Origin: Marinobacter sp. F3R11
GTDB lineage: Bacteria > Pseudomonadota > Gammaproteobacteria > Pseudomonadales > Oleiphilaceae
Length of the DNA stretch: 64,000 nucleotides
Assembly: GCF_003318275.1 (NCBI RefSeq)
Contig: NZ_QOCH01000003.1
Coordinates: 408,532 to 472,531, forward strand
Direction: 5' to 3'
Part shown: piece by piece, positions 11,555-20,194 of the stretch
How positions within the stretch are numbered: the stretch's first letter is position 1
Layout: each line of letters starts with the position of its first letter
The notes under the pieces: generated by a model
What the model was told of the DNA's origin: nothing
Databases searched by the model: none
What the model saw: only the letters and a program-made list of their open reading frames with translations
Made by a program: the position numbers and the translations under genes

Positions 11555-13282
11555 ATGGATATTCAACGCATCGTATTATTCGCCGGCCTGGCTGTTGTCA
11601 GTTATCTGATGGTACTTGCCTGGAATGATGATTATCACCAGCCGGTCCCTACTGAGCAGGTAGCAGAATCGGGAAATATCCAGGCAGACAACAGCTCTGT
11701 CGGGTCTGATTCCATGGTGCTTCCAGGTGAATCTTCCCAGGGATCAGCAACTGCAAACGCAACTGACGATGAATTCACAACTCCTGAAAGTGGTCAGTCA
11801 GTGTCCAGCTCTGCCAGTAGCCCTGTTGATGTGAGCAACCAATATATATCTGTTCGCACAGATGTATTTGATCTCACTATTGATCGCGTAAGTGGAAATC
11901 TGGTTAAAAGTTCTCTCCTTGCCTACAAAAAAACCTTGAAAGGCAACGAACCTCTGGCTCTTCTGAACAACACTGATAACCGTTTTTATGTGTTGGAAAG
12001 TGGGCTTATCGGTAAAAACGGGCCAGATAACGCAAAAAATGGCCAGGCACCGGTCTACGAGACTGATGCAACAACCTATGAGCTTACTGAAGGCGAAAAT
12101 GAACTAACCGTAGACCTGGTTCATACCATGGAAAACGGTGTTCGCATCACCAAACGCTATCGGTTTGAGCGTGACAGTTATGAAATTGACGTTCGTTACC
12201 TGATCGATAACCAGTCAAATGAGGACTGGCAGGCTAATTTCACCGGAAAGATTGTTCGCGATCAGGCTCCGGATCCTACCTCCGGGCCCAGCATGGGCAT
12301 CAAGGCGTTTCTTGGTCTGGTAACCAGCTCTCCGGAAGATCCCTACGAAAAATTCGATTTTGGCGATCTGGAAGAAAAACGTATCAATCAGACTGTGACC
12401 AACGGCTGGATGGCCTTTCTGCAACATTATTTCCTTACAGCCTGGGTACCTGAGCGGGATCAGCCCTCACAGTTCCAGACCACGCGCCGTGGCCAGTTAC
12501 ATGTAATGGGCTTTGTTTATCCGGCAACCACAGTAGCTTCTGGTGAGACTGCCGAAATAGGTGCTAAAGCCTATGTAGGACCCAAAATCATCGATCGTCT
12601 TGAAGCGGCCGCTCCGAATCTTGACCGTACCGTAGACTTTGGCTGGCTGTTCTTTATCTCACTACCCTTGTTTATCATTCTCGAATGGTTCCACAGCATC
12701 GTAGGCAACTGGGGCGTCGCCATCATCCTGCTGACTGTGCTGGTTAAAGGTGTGTTTTTCAAACTCTCCGCCACCAGCTATCGCTCCATGGGCCGTATGC
12801 GTGCAGTTGCTCCGCAGCTCACCCGGCTGAAAGAACTCTATGGCGATGATCGCCAGCGTATGTCCCAGGAAATGATGGCCCTGTACAAAAAGGAAAAGAT
12901 CAATCCTCTGGGTGGCTGTCTGCCTATCCTGGTGCAAATGCCTGTGTTCATTTCACTGTACTGGGTTCTGTTCGAGAGCGTACAACTCCGCCACGCGCCG
13001 TTCATGCTCTGGATTCACGATCTGTCGGTTATGGACCCATACTTCATTCTACCAATCCTTATGGGTGCCAGCATGATGTTGCAAATGAGTCTGAACCCGA
13101 CACCTCCGGATCCTATGCAAGCCAAGATCATGAAGCTGATGCCCGTGGTATTCACTGTCTTCTTCCTCTGGTTCCCGGCTGGTCTGGTACTCTACTGGTT
13201 GGTTAACAACATTCTGTCGATCAGTCAGCAGTGGTACATTACTCGCAAGATCGAAGCAGAAATGGCCAATAAGAAACACTGA
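11555..13282 (+). CDS. yidC: Membrane protein insertase YidC
   Basis: Inner-membrane insertase and chaperone that works alone or with SecYEG, for example on ATP synthase subunit c. The 575-residue protein has the gram-negative layout: an N-terminal membrane anchor (IVLFAGLAVVSYLMVLAW, about 6-23), a Ser/Thr-rich linker, a large periplasmic domain (about 100-350), then the five-helix insertase core. The core includes the hydrophilic-groove arginine segment (FFKLSATSYRSMGRMR), the LGGCLPILVQMPVFISLYW loop and FPAGLVLYWLVNN. The basic C-terminus is normal. It ends the rpmH cluster. Confidence 0.97.
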   Translation: MDIQRIVLFAGLAVVSYLMVLAWNDDYHQPVPTEQVAESGNIQADNSSVGSDSMVLPGESSQGSATANATDDEFTTPESGQSVSSSASSPVDVSNQYISVRTDVFDLTIDRVSGNLVKSSLLAYKKTLKGNEPLALLNNTDNRFYVLESGLIGKNGPDNAKNGQAPVYETDATTYELTEGENELTVDLVHTMENGVRITKRYRFERDSYEIDVRYLIDNQSNEDWQANFTGKIVRDQAPDPTSGPSMGIKAFLGLVTSSPEDPYEKFDFGDLEEKRINQTVTNGWMAFLQHYFLTAWVPERDQPSQFQTTRRGQLHVMGFVYPATTVASGETAEIGAKAYVGPKIIDRLEAAAPNLDRTVDFGWLFFISLPLFIILEWFHSIVGNWGVAIILLTVLVKGVFFKLSATSYRSMGRMRAVAPQLTRLKELYGDDRQRMSQEMMALYKKEKINPLGGCLPILVQMPVFISLYWVLFESVQLRHAPFMLWIHDLSVMDPYFILPILMGASMMLQMSLNPTPPDPMQAKIMKLMPVVFTVFFLWFPAGLVLYWLVNNILSISQQWYITRKIEAEMANKKH

Positions 13283-13303
13283 TTCAGTGGCCAGTTGATT
13301 GTT

Positions 13304-13333
13304 CAGTAGAGGCTCCGTAAGGGGCCTTTACTG
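13304..13333 (+). terminator. Hairpin between yidC and mnmE (terminator-like, weak T-run)
   Basis: A 13-bp stem with two G.T pairs (13304-13316 with 13321-13333) and loop GTAA, followed by only three T residues. It may slow or end transcription, or act as an RNA-processing stem between yidC and mnmE. Confidence 0.4.
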
Positions 13334-13374
13334 TTTCAGGAATACGCAAAACTCTTGTGTAAGAGGCAGATGCA

Positions 13375-14772
13375 ATGAACTTCAGCTCAGCAACCCCGGA
13401 AACCCTCCCCGCCAGCGATACCATCGCGGCCATAGCCACGGCCCCTGGCCAGGCCGGAGTGGGCATCGTCCGGGTATCCGGTCCGCAGGCAAAAGCTATT
13501 GCTGCTGCGATGCTGGGGTATACACCCAAACCCAGATATGCCCATTACGGGCCCTTTCTCGATCAGAAAAATGAACTTATCGATGAAGGAATCGGACTCT
13601 TCTTCCCAAATCCCCATTCGTTTACAGGTGAGGATGTTTTCGAGTTGCAGGGCCACGGTGGCACCGTAATTCTGGATTTGCTGCTACGGGAAGTCTGCCA
13701 GCTTGGTGCACGGCTGGCGCGCCCGGGAGAATTCTCTGAGCGGGCATTTCTCAACGACAAGCTGGATCTGGCTCAGGCGGAAGCTATCGCTGACCTGATT
13801 GAAAGCAGCTCGGAACAAGCAGCTCGCTGTGCCGTGCGTTCCATGCAAGGTGTGTTTTCACGGCGTATAGAAACGTTGGTGGAATCAGTAACACATCTGC
13901 GAATTTATGTGGAAGCCGCCATCGATTTCCCGGAAGAGGAAATCGACTTTCTTGCGGATGGTAAGGTTGCCACAGATCTGCAAGCCTTGCTGGAACAGCT
14001 TGAGGGCATAATGGGTGAGGCCCAGCAGGGCACAATCTTGCGGGATGGAATGAAAGTGGTCATTGCCGGTCGTCCCAATGCCGGAAAATCCAGCCTTCTG
14101 AATGCGCTGGCTGGCCGGGAAGCCGCAATAGTAACCGCTATTGAAGGTACAACCCGGGACGTTTTACGTGAACATATCCACATTGACGGTATGCCCCTGC
14201 ATATCATTGACACTGCAGGCTTACGAGACAGCCCGGATGAAGTGGAGCAGATCGGCATTGCACGGGCCTGGGAAGAAATCCGCCAGGCCGACCGGATACT
14301 GCTGATGGTGGATGCCACCACCACTGATAAAACCACACCCCATGAAATCTGGCCTGATTTTATTGATCAGCTGCCGGATTCAGCGCCTCTTACAGTGGTT
14401 CGTAACAAGGTAGATCTGAGCGGAGAAACGGTTGGTATTTCAGAGTCATCCACAGAGCAGGCCCCCGTCATAAGACTTGCTGCCAAATCTACCGAGGGGC
14501 TCGAAGTGCTACGCGATCACCTCAAACAATGCATGGGCTTTGCCAGCACCACCGAAGGCGGTTTCCTGGCTCGGCGCAGACATCTGGACGCACTGGAGCG
14601 TGCCCGGGATTCCCTGCTGCAGGGCCAGGCACAACTTGAAGGTTATGGAGCCGGTGAGCTGCTGGCTGAGGACCTTCGGGCCGCTCAGGATGCCCTGGGA
14701 GAGATCACAGGGCAGATTACTCCAGATGAATTGCTGGGCAAAATTTTCGGTTCGTTCTGTATCGGGAAGTGA
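13375..14772 (+). CDS. mnmE: tRNA modification GTPase MnmE
   Basis: Potassium-dependent GTPase that, with MnmG, installs the 5-(carboxymethyl)aminomethyl group on wobble uridine 34 of certain tRNAs. The 465-residue protein has the N-terminal formyl-THF-binding domain ([22 protein letters not shown]), a helical domain, and the inserted G domain with [21 protein letters not shown] and NKVD. It ends with the invariant FCIGK. Its usual partner mnmG is the next gene in Pseudomonas-type genomes but lies 16 kb away here. Confidence 0.97.
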   Translation: MNFSSATPETLPASDTIAAIATAPGQAGVGIVRVSGPQAKAIAAAMLGYTPKPRYAHYGPFLDQKNELIDEGIGLFFPNPHSFTGEDVFELQGHGGTVILDLLLREVCQLGARLARPGEFSERAFLNDKLDLAQAEAIADLIESSSEQAARCAVRSMQGVFSRRIETLVESVTHLRIYVEAAIDFPEEEIDFLADGKVATDLQALLEQLEGIMGEAQQGTILRDGMKVVIAGRPNAGKSSLLNALAGREAAIVTAIEGTTRDVLREHIHIDGMPLHIIDTAGLRDSPDEVEQIGIARAWEEIRQADRILLMVDATTTDKTTPHEIWPDFIDQLPDSAPLTVVRNKVDLSGETVGISESSTEQAPVIRLAAKSTEGLEVLRDHLKQCMGFASTTEGGFLARRRHLDALERARDSLLQGQAQLEGYGAGELLAEDLRAAQDALGEITGQITPDELLGKIFGSFCIGK

Positions 14773-14830
14773 TGATCCGACAATAAGTGCTGTCAAATAT
14801 AACCGGAGTGGTTGTCAGACAACGAGCAGA

Positions 14831-15931
14831 TCAGCCCTGTTTTCGACTCACCTCTTGCATCAGTTTGTCGATACATCTGACTACACCCATGCTGTATGCT
14901 TCCATTTGCTCAAGATATTTCAGCATACCCTTGTGATCGCCCTCTTCTCCACAGGTCAGGGCGGCTCTGCCTGACTCATGCACTCCGCGGTGTGGATCCT
15001 CCAGTGCCTTGAAATTGATCAGATCAGCGTATTTACGGCTACCGTAACCTTCATAGTACCAGCGGCCCAACCGACATTCGGTATGACTATTGACACCCGC
15101 AGCAAACTCACCGCGTTCAATCAGACTGTATACCTGGTTTTTCCACACGGTATGATCCAGCTTGACTGTATTGAGGAAAGAGTTCGTTGTAGCAATGCGG
15201 ATAACAGTCTGCATATGATCCGAACGATCAATGACTTCACCCACAACGGCATCAATCTGTGTAGACGAAGCAGCAACATCTGAAGCGACTTTCAGATTCT
15301 GATCAATAGCAGAAAGGATAGAGTTAGTCTGACCAATAACCTGTGCCACAAGGCTTTCGATTTCCTGGCTTGCCCCATGGGCTTTGGCTGCCAGGGCACG
15401 GACCTCATCTGCAACCACTGCAAAACCACGGCCAGCCTCACCGGCACGTGCAGCCTCAATGGCAGCGTTCAGAGCAAGCAGATTGGTCTGGTCTGATATT
15501 TCCTGAATACTGCTCACGAGCCTGGAAATAGCGTTTGCGGTCGTATCCAGTACAGTGGCCGCCTGCAGACTGGTATTGGCCTGTTCGTTGATAAGATTGG
15601 CACGATGGCCCAGCTTCTGCAGAGCTTCACGGGTGTGGTCAAATGCAGAATCCAGCTGCTTCAGAGCCTTGCGTTCATTAGTAAGTTCTTCTGCCATAGT
15701 CGCCAGCCCGTCACGGATACTCAACAGCATATCTCCGCCCTTCAACTGCCAGGACATGGCTTCTGCCTTGTAGTTCCCCTGCTGTTGCGCCTGTTGCAAC
15801 TGCTGCTCTTTTTCTTCAAGTAAGCTGTGCAACCTTTCTTTCTCGGCCTTATGTTCAGCCTCCATGGTTTGCAGCCTGGCCCTGAGCTCAGCTTCTATTT
15901 TTTTCTGTTGTTTATGACCTAATCCAAACAT
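14831..15931 (-). CDS. Soluble methyl-accepting chemotaxis protein with CZB domain
   Basis: Cytoplasmic chemoreceptor-type signalling protein of 366 residues. An N-terminal coiled coil (about 10-65, rich in Glu, Gln and Lys) is followed by the MCP signalling hairpin, whose tip reads [22 protein letters not shown] and [15 protein letters not shown]. The C-terminal chemoreceptor zinc-binding (CZB) domain has its ligand pattern [28 protein letters not shown]. No transmembrane segment is seen, so it should sense cytoplasmic signals; CZB domains are known for zinc and oxidant sensing through the Zn-Cys site. Start ATG 15931 has GAGGT upstream; the open frame continues to 15991. No che genes are nearby. 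Confidence 0.88.
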   Translation of the reverse strand: MFGLGHKQQKKIEAELRARLQTMEAEHKAEKERLHSLLEEKEQQLQQAQQQGNYKAEAMSWQLKGGDMLLSIRDGLATMAEELTNERKALKQLDSAFDHTREALQKLGHRANLINEQANTSLQAATVLDTTANAISRLVSSIQEISDQTNLLALNAAIEAARAGEAGRGFAVVADEVRALAAKAHGASQEIESLVAQVIGQTNSILSAIDQNLKVASDVAASSTQIDAVVGEVIDRSDHMQTVIRIATTNSFLNTVKLDHTVWKNQVYSLIERGEFAAGVNSHTECRLGRWYYEGYGSRKYADLINFKALEDPHRGVHESGRAALTCGEEGDHKGMLKYLEQMEAYSMGVVRCIDKLMQEVSRKQG

Positions 15932-16106
15932 TAATACCTCGAAAAACTGCCTTAAAAATATGCCAGTCGCCTGTGGCAGTAAAAGCTCCACCTGAGTGCA
16001 TCCATAATGACTCTGATTATTTGAAAGTCCGGCTGTGCTGACCGCTGGAATTTAAAAGCTTGTCTGTTTGATCAACAGTTTTCTTTTGTCCATAGGACTG
16101 GCGTAA

Positions 16107-16210
16107 TCAGGGGATTATACTGCGCACGACGACAGGTGGGGAGTAAAACGCAGCTTGCTTACAGGCAACACGCTTTGAACTTCCTGCCGCTGCCACAGGG
16201 GCAGGGTTCA
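16107..16210 (+). repeat. 104-bp direct repeat, copy 1
   Basis: Aligns without gaps to 18815-18918, with a 48-bp identical run at its right end. Its left part still encodes GIILRTTTGGE and a stop, the exact C-terminus of the lipoprotein gene downstream. Its right part is the 3' end of a ychJ-type gene in reverse. It therefore looks like the junction of a lost neighbouring copy. Confidence 0.85.
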
Positions 16211-16224
16211 ATGTAATCAGGCAT
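16159..16224 (-). pseudogene. Fossil 3' end of ychJ (SEC-C motif remnant)
   Basis: A 21-codon frame from ATG 16224 reads MPDYIEPCPCGSGRKFKACC plus Leu. From EPCPCG onward it equals the C-terminus of the intact YchJ encoded at 18867-19325. There is no ribosome-binding site, and the rest of ychJ is absent, so it is read as a remnant. Translation as a free zinc-binding mini-peptide is possible but unsupported. Confidence 0.6.
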
Positions 16225-16310
16225 TTGAGGACTCAGCAAGCGGTATTACCATCAAGCCCGTGCTGAAAGTGAGTTAATGACTTATAACATGACATCTGTT
16301 TTGACAGTTT

Positions 16311-16340
16311 CTGATCCTGTGCCTATATATTCTGGATAAA
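16311..16340 (+). promoter_or_regulatory. Possible sigma70 promoter of the YCF48 lipoprotein gene
   Basis: A consensus -35 (TTGACA 16311-16316), an 18-base spacer and a weak -10 (GATAAA 16335-16340), 64 bases before the start codon. Confidence 0.4.
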
Positions 16341-16403
16341 CGGATCCGCTGGCTATTATCAGGCTGACCGGAAAAGGAACTTCAATCAGGGAGTGGGTCA
16401 GTT

Positions 16404-18854
16404 ATGGGTATGCACAACAGCCAGAGAGTCTTCTTCAGCAGTAAGGGTGGCGTTTTTCCCGGTGCATTTTTGTGGTTAATGCTGTTTTTTATCCCATTTT
16501 TGGTGGCCTGTGGGGGGGACAATGATAACGACAGCACTTCCGCTGCGTTGACGATCACTTCTCAGCCAGCTAACCAATCGGTGGTGGTTGGCTCTTCTGC
16601 CCGGTTTTCGGTAGCGGCAACAGGTTCCGGAACCCTGAGTTACCAATGGCAGCGAGACGGCAGTGATATTGCCGGCGCACAAGGGAGTAGCTACACCTTG
16701 GCAGCTGCGGCATTAACAGACGCGGGCGCCAGCTTCACTGTGCGGGTGTCTGACGACAGCACCTCTGTGGTCAGCGCAGCAGCCATTCTTACCGTTACCT
16801 CTGGGCCCGAAGCACCAGTCATTACTAGCCAGCCTATGGCGCAATTGGTCGAGCAAGGTCAGCAGGCCAGCTTTTCAGTGGTCGCTACAGGCACCCCCCC
16901 ATTAAGTTACCAGTGGCGGCGAGACAATGTTGATATCGCGGGGGCCGACTCTGCCAGTTACACCACGCCTGTGCTAACGCAGTCTGCGGATGACGGTACT
17001 CTTTACAGTGTGGTCGTGAGCAACTCGGTGGCCAGCGTAACCAGCAGCGATGCCGAAGTTACCGTGACACAAACGCTTTTGGCCTGCTCGGGAGGTGCAC
17101 AAGCAGGCTGGTGCTGGATTGAGCCCAAACCCCATGGCAATACCATGCACGATGTGCAGTATCTCGGTGCTGACGTGTTTGTGGCGGCTGGCGAGGGTGG
17201 TGTGTTCATGCGCTCCACCGATGGTGGTGCCACCTGGACTACCAGCTTTACCATTGGTAGCAGTGTTAACGCCATGCACTTTGTCAGCAGCACCCTGGGC
17301 TTTGCGGTGGGCGACCAGGGTTTTATCGCTCGCACCAATGATGGTGGGGAAACCTGGGTGCCGCAGACAAGCACCGTAGAAACCACACTGAACGACGTAT
17401 ATTTCTTTGATGCCAACCTGGGTCTCGCCGTTGGCGACAGCAGTACCATTCTTCACAGCATTGATGGTGGCACCACCTGGACACCGGTCACCGTACCCGG
17501 ATTCGGCCATGCCTATGGGGTAAGTTTTGCGGATGCCAATGTCGCCATGGTGGTAGGTTCAGGCGGTGCCCGGCTACGTTCCGTCGATGGCGGCGCCAAC
17601 TGGAACCGGGTTGACACACCAGCCGGATGCCAGACCTGTACCCTGAGAAGTGTCACCTTCACCAGCGCCACCACCGGCTTCGCAGTTGGCGACCAATCTA
17701 ACTCAATCATGCGCACTGACGATGCCGGCCAAACCTGGGCAAAGGTACCGGGTGGCAATGCTTCCGGGGCGAACGATGGCAGTTGCGGATTCGAGGATAT
17801 AAGCTTTTTGGGCAATCATGGCTTGGCTGTGGCTACGTGTGGCTGGATTGCACATTCCTCTGACGGCGGGGTGAGCTGGACCAAGTTTCCAGCGGTTGGC
17901 ATACATCTGGAGACCGATACTTTTGGTGCGGCGTTCGGCGCAGGTTCTGCTGTGGCGGTGGTTGTGGGAGGTGAAGGCCAGCTCTATCGCACCACCAACG
18001 CTGGTGCCAGCTGGACCAGTATCTTCCCTGAAAGAGTTGCCCAGGACTTTTTTAACGTGTATTTCGATGATGCCAGTACGGCTTATATTCTGGGCACCAA
18101 AAGCTACAAATCGACTGATAGCGGACTGACCTGGGCCGAAGACTTATCACTGCCCAGCGGGGCGAACGCAATGGCATCAACCAATGCGGGGCTGATTACC
18201 GCGGGAAACAATCGCAGCATTTATCGGTCCATCGATGGAGGCCTTACCTGGGATTACATTGCCGCTATCCCGGTCGGTTCTGGTAACTTCTACAGGCTTT
18301 ACTTTTATAACCCACTGGTGGGATACGCCTATGGCAGCACCGCTGGCACCATCAAGACCACGGATGGCGGTCTCACCTGGACCACGGTGTTTGGTGGACT
18401 GAGTGCTGTTACTGGAATTCATTTTTATACAGAAGATATTGGAGTGTACGTCGGCGAAGGGCGCATTTATCGTACTGTGAATGGGGGGGTAAACTGGAAC
18501 GAGGTCCAGCGGTCCCAATGGGGGCTGGTCGGGGCTGCATTTACGGGCAATGGTGGCGTTGCGGTTGGCGGAAACGGCGCCTACTATACCTCCGATCAGG
18601 GTGCTACGTGGATCCAGGTTACCGGTGTCAGCACCGAAAACTTCAGAGGGGTGGAAAGCAACCCTGCCAGCTCTTTGTTTATCGCCTACACCGATTCAGG
18701 AAACATGCTGAAAAGTGTGGATGGAAGCAGTTGGAGCAAACTTGCATCGCCGGTGGGTGGCCAGATCAACGCCCTCCGCTACTATGACGATTCGCTGGGT
18801 CTCGCGGTTGGTGGTCAAGGGATTATCCTGCGCACGACGACGGGCGGAGAGTAA
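16404..18854 (+). CDS. Large lipoprotein with Ig-like domains and YCF48/BNR Asp-box repeats
   Basis: 816-residue exported protein of unknown function. The N-terminus has a hydrophobic segment ending in a lipobox (FLVAC, Cys36), so it is probably a lipoprotein. Two Ig-like domains of the S-Q-P-A...V...G..A.FSV type lie at about 46-130 and 135-217. From about 230 to the end there are some 13 Asp-box units of the form (S/T)xDGGxTW, among them STDGGATW, TNDGGETW, SIDGGTTW, SVDGGANW, TTDGGLTW and TVNGGVNW. They alternate with GLAVGD-type strands and are the hallmark of YCF48/sortilin-like beta-propellers. A substrate-binding or glycan-binding surface role is inference. The gene sits between two 104-bp direct repeats and shares its 3' end with a fossil copy upstream. 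Confidence 0.8.
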   Translation: MGMHNSQRVFFSSKGGVFPGAFLWLMLFFIPFLVACGGDNDNDSTSAALTITSQPANQSVVVGSSARFSVAATGSGTLSYQWQRDGSDIAGAQGSSYTLAAAALTDAGASFTVRVSDDSTSVVSAAAILTVTSGPEAPVITSQPMAQLVEQGQQASFSVVATGTPPLSYQWRRDNVDIAGADSASYTTPVLTQSADDGTLYSVVVSNSVASVTSSDAEVTVTQTLLACSGGAQAGWCWIEPKPHGNTMHDVQYLGADVFVAAGEGGVFMRSTDGGATWTTSFTIGSSVNAMHFVSSTLGFAVGDQGFIARTNDGGETWVPQTSTVETTLNDVYFFDANLGLAVGDSSTILHSIDGGTTWTPVTVPGFGHAYGVSFADANVAMVVGSGGARLRSVDGGANWNRVDTPAGCQTCTLRSVTFTSATTGFAVGDQSNSIMRTDDAGQTWAKVPGGNASGANDGSCGFEDISFLGNHGLAVATCGWIAHSSDGGVSWTKFPAVGIHLETDTFGAAFGAGSAVAVVVGGEGQLYRTTNAGASWTSIFPERVAQDFFNVYFDDASTAYILGTKSYKSTDSGLTWAEDLSLPSGANAMASTNAGLITAGNNRSIYRSIDGGLTWDYIAAIPVGSGNFYRLYFYNPLVGYAYGSTAGTIKTTDGGLTWTTVFGGLSAVTGIHFYTEDIGVYVGEGRIYRTVNGGVNWNEVQRSQWGLVGAAFTGNGGVAVGGNGAYYTSDQGATWIQVTGVSTENFRGVESNPASSLFIAYTDSGNMLKSVDGSSWSKLASPVGGQINALRYYDDSLGLAVGGQGIILRTTTGGE

Positions 18855-18918
18855 TAGACCGCCTCCTTAGAGGCAACACGCTTTGAACTTCCTGCCGCTG
18901 CCACAGGGGCAGGGTTCA
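18815..18918 (+). repeat. 104-bp direct repeat, copy 2
   Basis: Spans the last codons of the YCF48 lipoprotein gene and the last codons of convergent ychJ. It is the functional counterpart of 16107-16210; the two copies are 2708 bp apart. Confidence 0.85.
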
Positions 18919-19325
18919 TTGCGTCCTGGCTTCAGAACGCCTTCGTGGGGCTCGCCTTTCAAGTAATACCAGCGACCGTTTTCCCGCACAAATTGTGACT
19001 GCTCCTGCAGGTAACCCCAGCCCGGATTGAGCCGGTAGATGGCCTGAAAGTGTACGTGGCCATTGTCTCCATTGTGGCCGCTTTCGAGAATACGCAGCGA
19101 TGCCCAGTCCGGAGAGTTGTCCAGATCAAGTATCTCTGGCCTTGTGCTGGGGTGCCAGCTGGCGCGCAGGTAATCTTCAAGCTTCAGCACAAATGCAGTG
19201 AAACGTGAGCGCATCAAAGCTTCGGGGGTAGGTGCGGCTGCACCCTGGTGATAGTGCTGGCAGCAATTTGTGTAGAGGCTCTGGCTGCCACATGGACAGT
19301 ATGGGATAGTCTTTGTTTCTGGCAT
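18867..19325 (-). CDS. ychJ: YchJ family protein (UPF0225, SEC-C motifs)
   Basis: 152-residue protein with an N-terminal cysteine cluster (YCPCGS...YTNCC) and a C-terminal SEC-C zinc-binding motif (EPCPCGSGRKFKACC), around a central NTF2-like YchJ domain (MRSRFTAFVLKLEDYLRASW). The cellular role is not established. It is convergent with the YCF48 lipoprotein gene, stops 12 bases apart, and divergent from the DUF2959 gene. Its 3' end is part of the 104-bp repeat and is duplicated at 16159-16224. Confidence 0.88.
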   Translation of the reverse strand: MPETKTIPYCPCGSQSLYTNCCQHYHQGAAAPTPEALMRSRFTAFVLKLEDYLRASWHPSTRPEILDLDNSPDWASLRILESGHNGDNGHVHFQAIYRLNPGWGYLQEQSQFVRENGRWYYLKGEPHEGVLKPGRNEPCPCGSGRKFKACCL

Positions 19326-19403
19326 TGATCTGGGGTATTTGCGTCAGAATTGAAGCCCGCAGTATAACAACCGTATTCAGACACAAAAGGATTGATTCAA
19401 ACC

Positions 19404-20075
19404 ATGTTCACAAAGCCCAGTACAGTTTCTGTTACCAGCCGGCTAGCTGGCCTGTTTTGCCTGTTGCTGGTATTCAGTGGTTGCAGTTCCATGTACTACA
19501 GCACTATGGAAAAGTTCGGAGTCGAGAAGCGCGATATCCTGGTAGACAGGGTAGGTGAAGCCCGTGATGCGCAGAGCGATGCCCGGGAAACATTTCGCTC
19601 TTCTCTGGAAAGGTTTCAGAGTGTAGTGGAAACGCCGGAGACCGGGCTTCAGGAAAAATACGACGTTATTACCAAGGCTTACGACAACAGTCTGAAATCT
19701 GCAAATAAGGTCCGGGATCGTATCAAGAGCGTTGAAGGAGTATCCGAGGCGTTGTTTGATGAGTGGGAAGATGAACTGGATCTCTATGAAAGCGCATCAC
19801 TCAGGAAAACCAGTGAGCGCAGGCTTGATGAAACCCGTGAGCTTTACAATAGCCTGATTACACGCATGCACCGGGTTGAAAAACGTATGGATCCTGTTCT
19901 CGAGGCATTTGAAGACCAGGTACTGTTCCTCAAGCACAATCTCAACGCTCAGGCGATCGGAGCACTGCAGGATGAACTGGGGCAGATCAGCCAGGATGTG
20001 GATAGCCTTATTCGAGATATGGAAGCGTCTATTGAGGAATCTGAAGCATTTATCCAACGATTCCGTGAAGGATAA
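19404..20075 (+). CDS. DUF2959 family lipoprotein
   Basis: 223-residue probable lipoprotein: a hydrophobic segment (LAGLFCLLLVF) ends in a lipobox-like FSGC, followed by the family text SSMYYSTMEKFGVEKRDILVDRV. The remainder is almost wholly helical with coiled-coil character and is rich in charged residues (EARDAQSDARETF, KSANKVRDRIKSVEGV, LDETRELYNSLITRM). Function unknown. ATG 19404 is chosen; a TTG at 19392 adds four residues but sits too close to AAAGG. It is divergent from ychJ. Confidence 0.8.
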   Translation: MFTKPSTVSVTSRLAGLFCLLLVFSGCSSMYYSTMEKFGVEKRDILVDRVGEARDAQSDARETFRSSLERFQSVVETPETGLQEKYDVITKAYDNSLKSANKVRDRIKSVEGVSEALFDEWEDELDLYESASLRKTSERRLDETRELYNSLITRMHRVEKRMDPVLEAFEDQVLFLKHNLNAQAIGALQDELGQISQDVDSLIRDMEASIEESEAFIQRFREG

Positions 20076-20194
20076 GCTGGTGAAATATGAATGCTGTTTG
20101 CTTCTATGATGTTGATTAAGATTAGTATTGCTATTTGTAAATAATAAGTAATATCATTCGCACCTTTATGATGTTTGTCAAAAGGAAGGATGAT

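Noticed and set aside
20115-20160. Fur box upstream of the TonB receptor gene
   Set aside because: The stretch is AT-rich with scattered GAT/AAT triplets, but no arrangement matches the 19-bp Fur consensus well.
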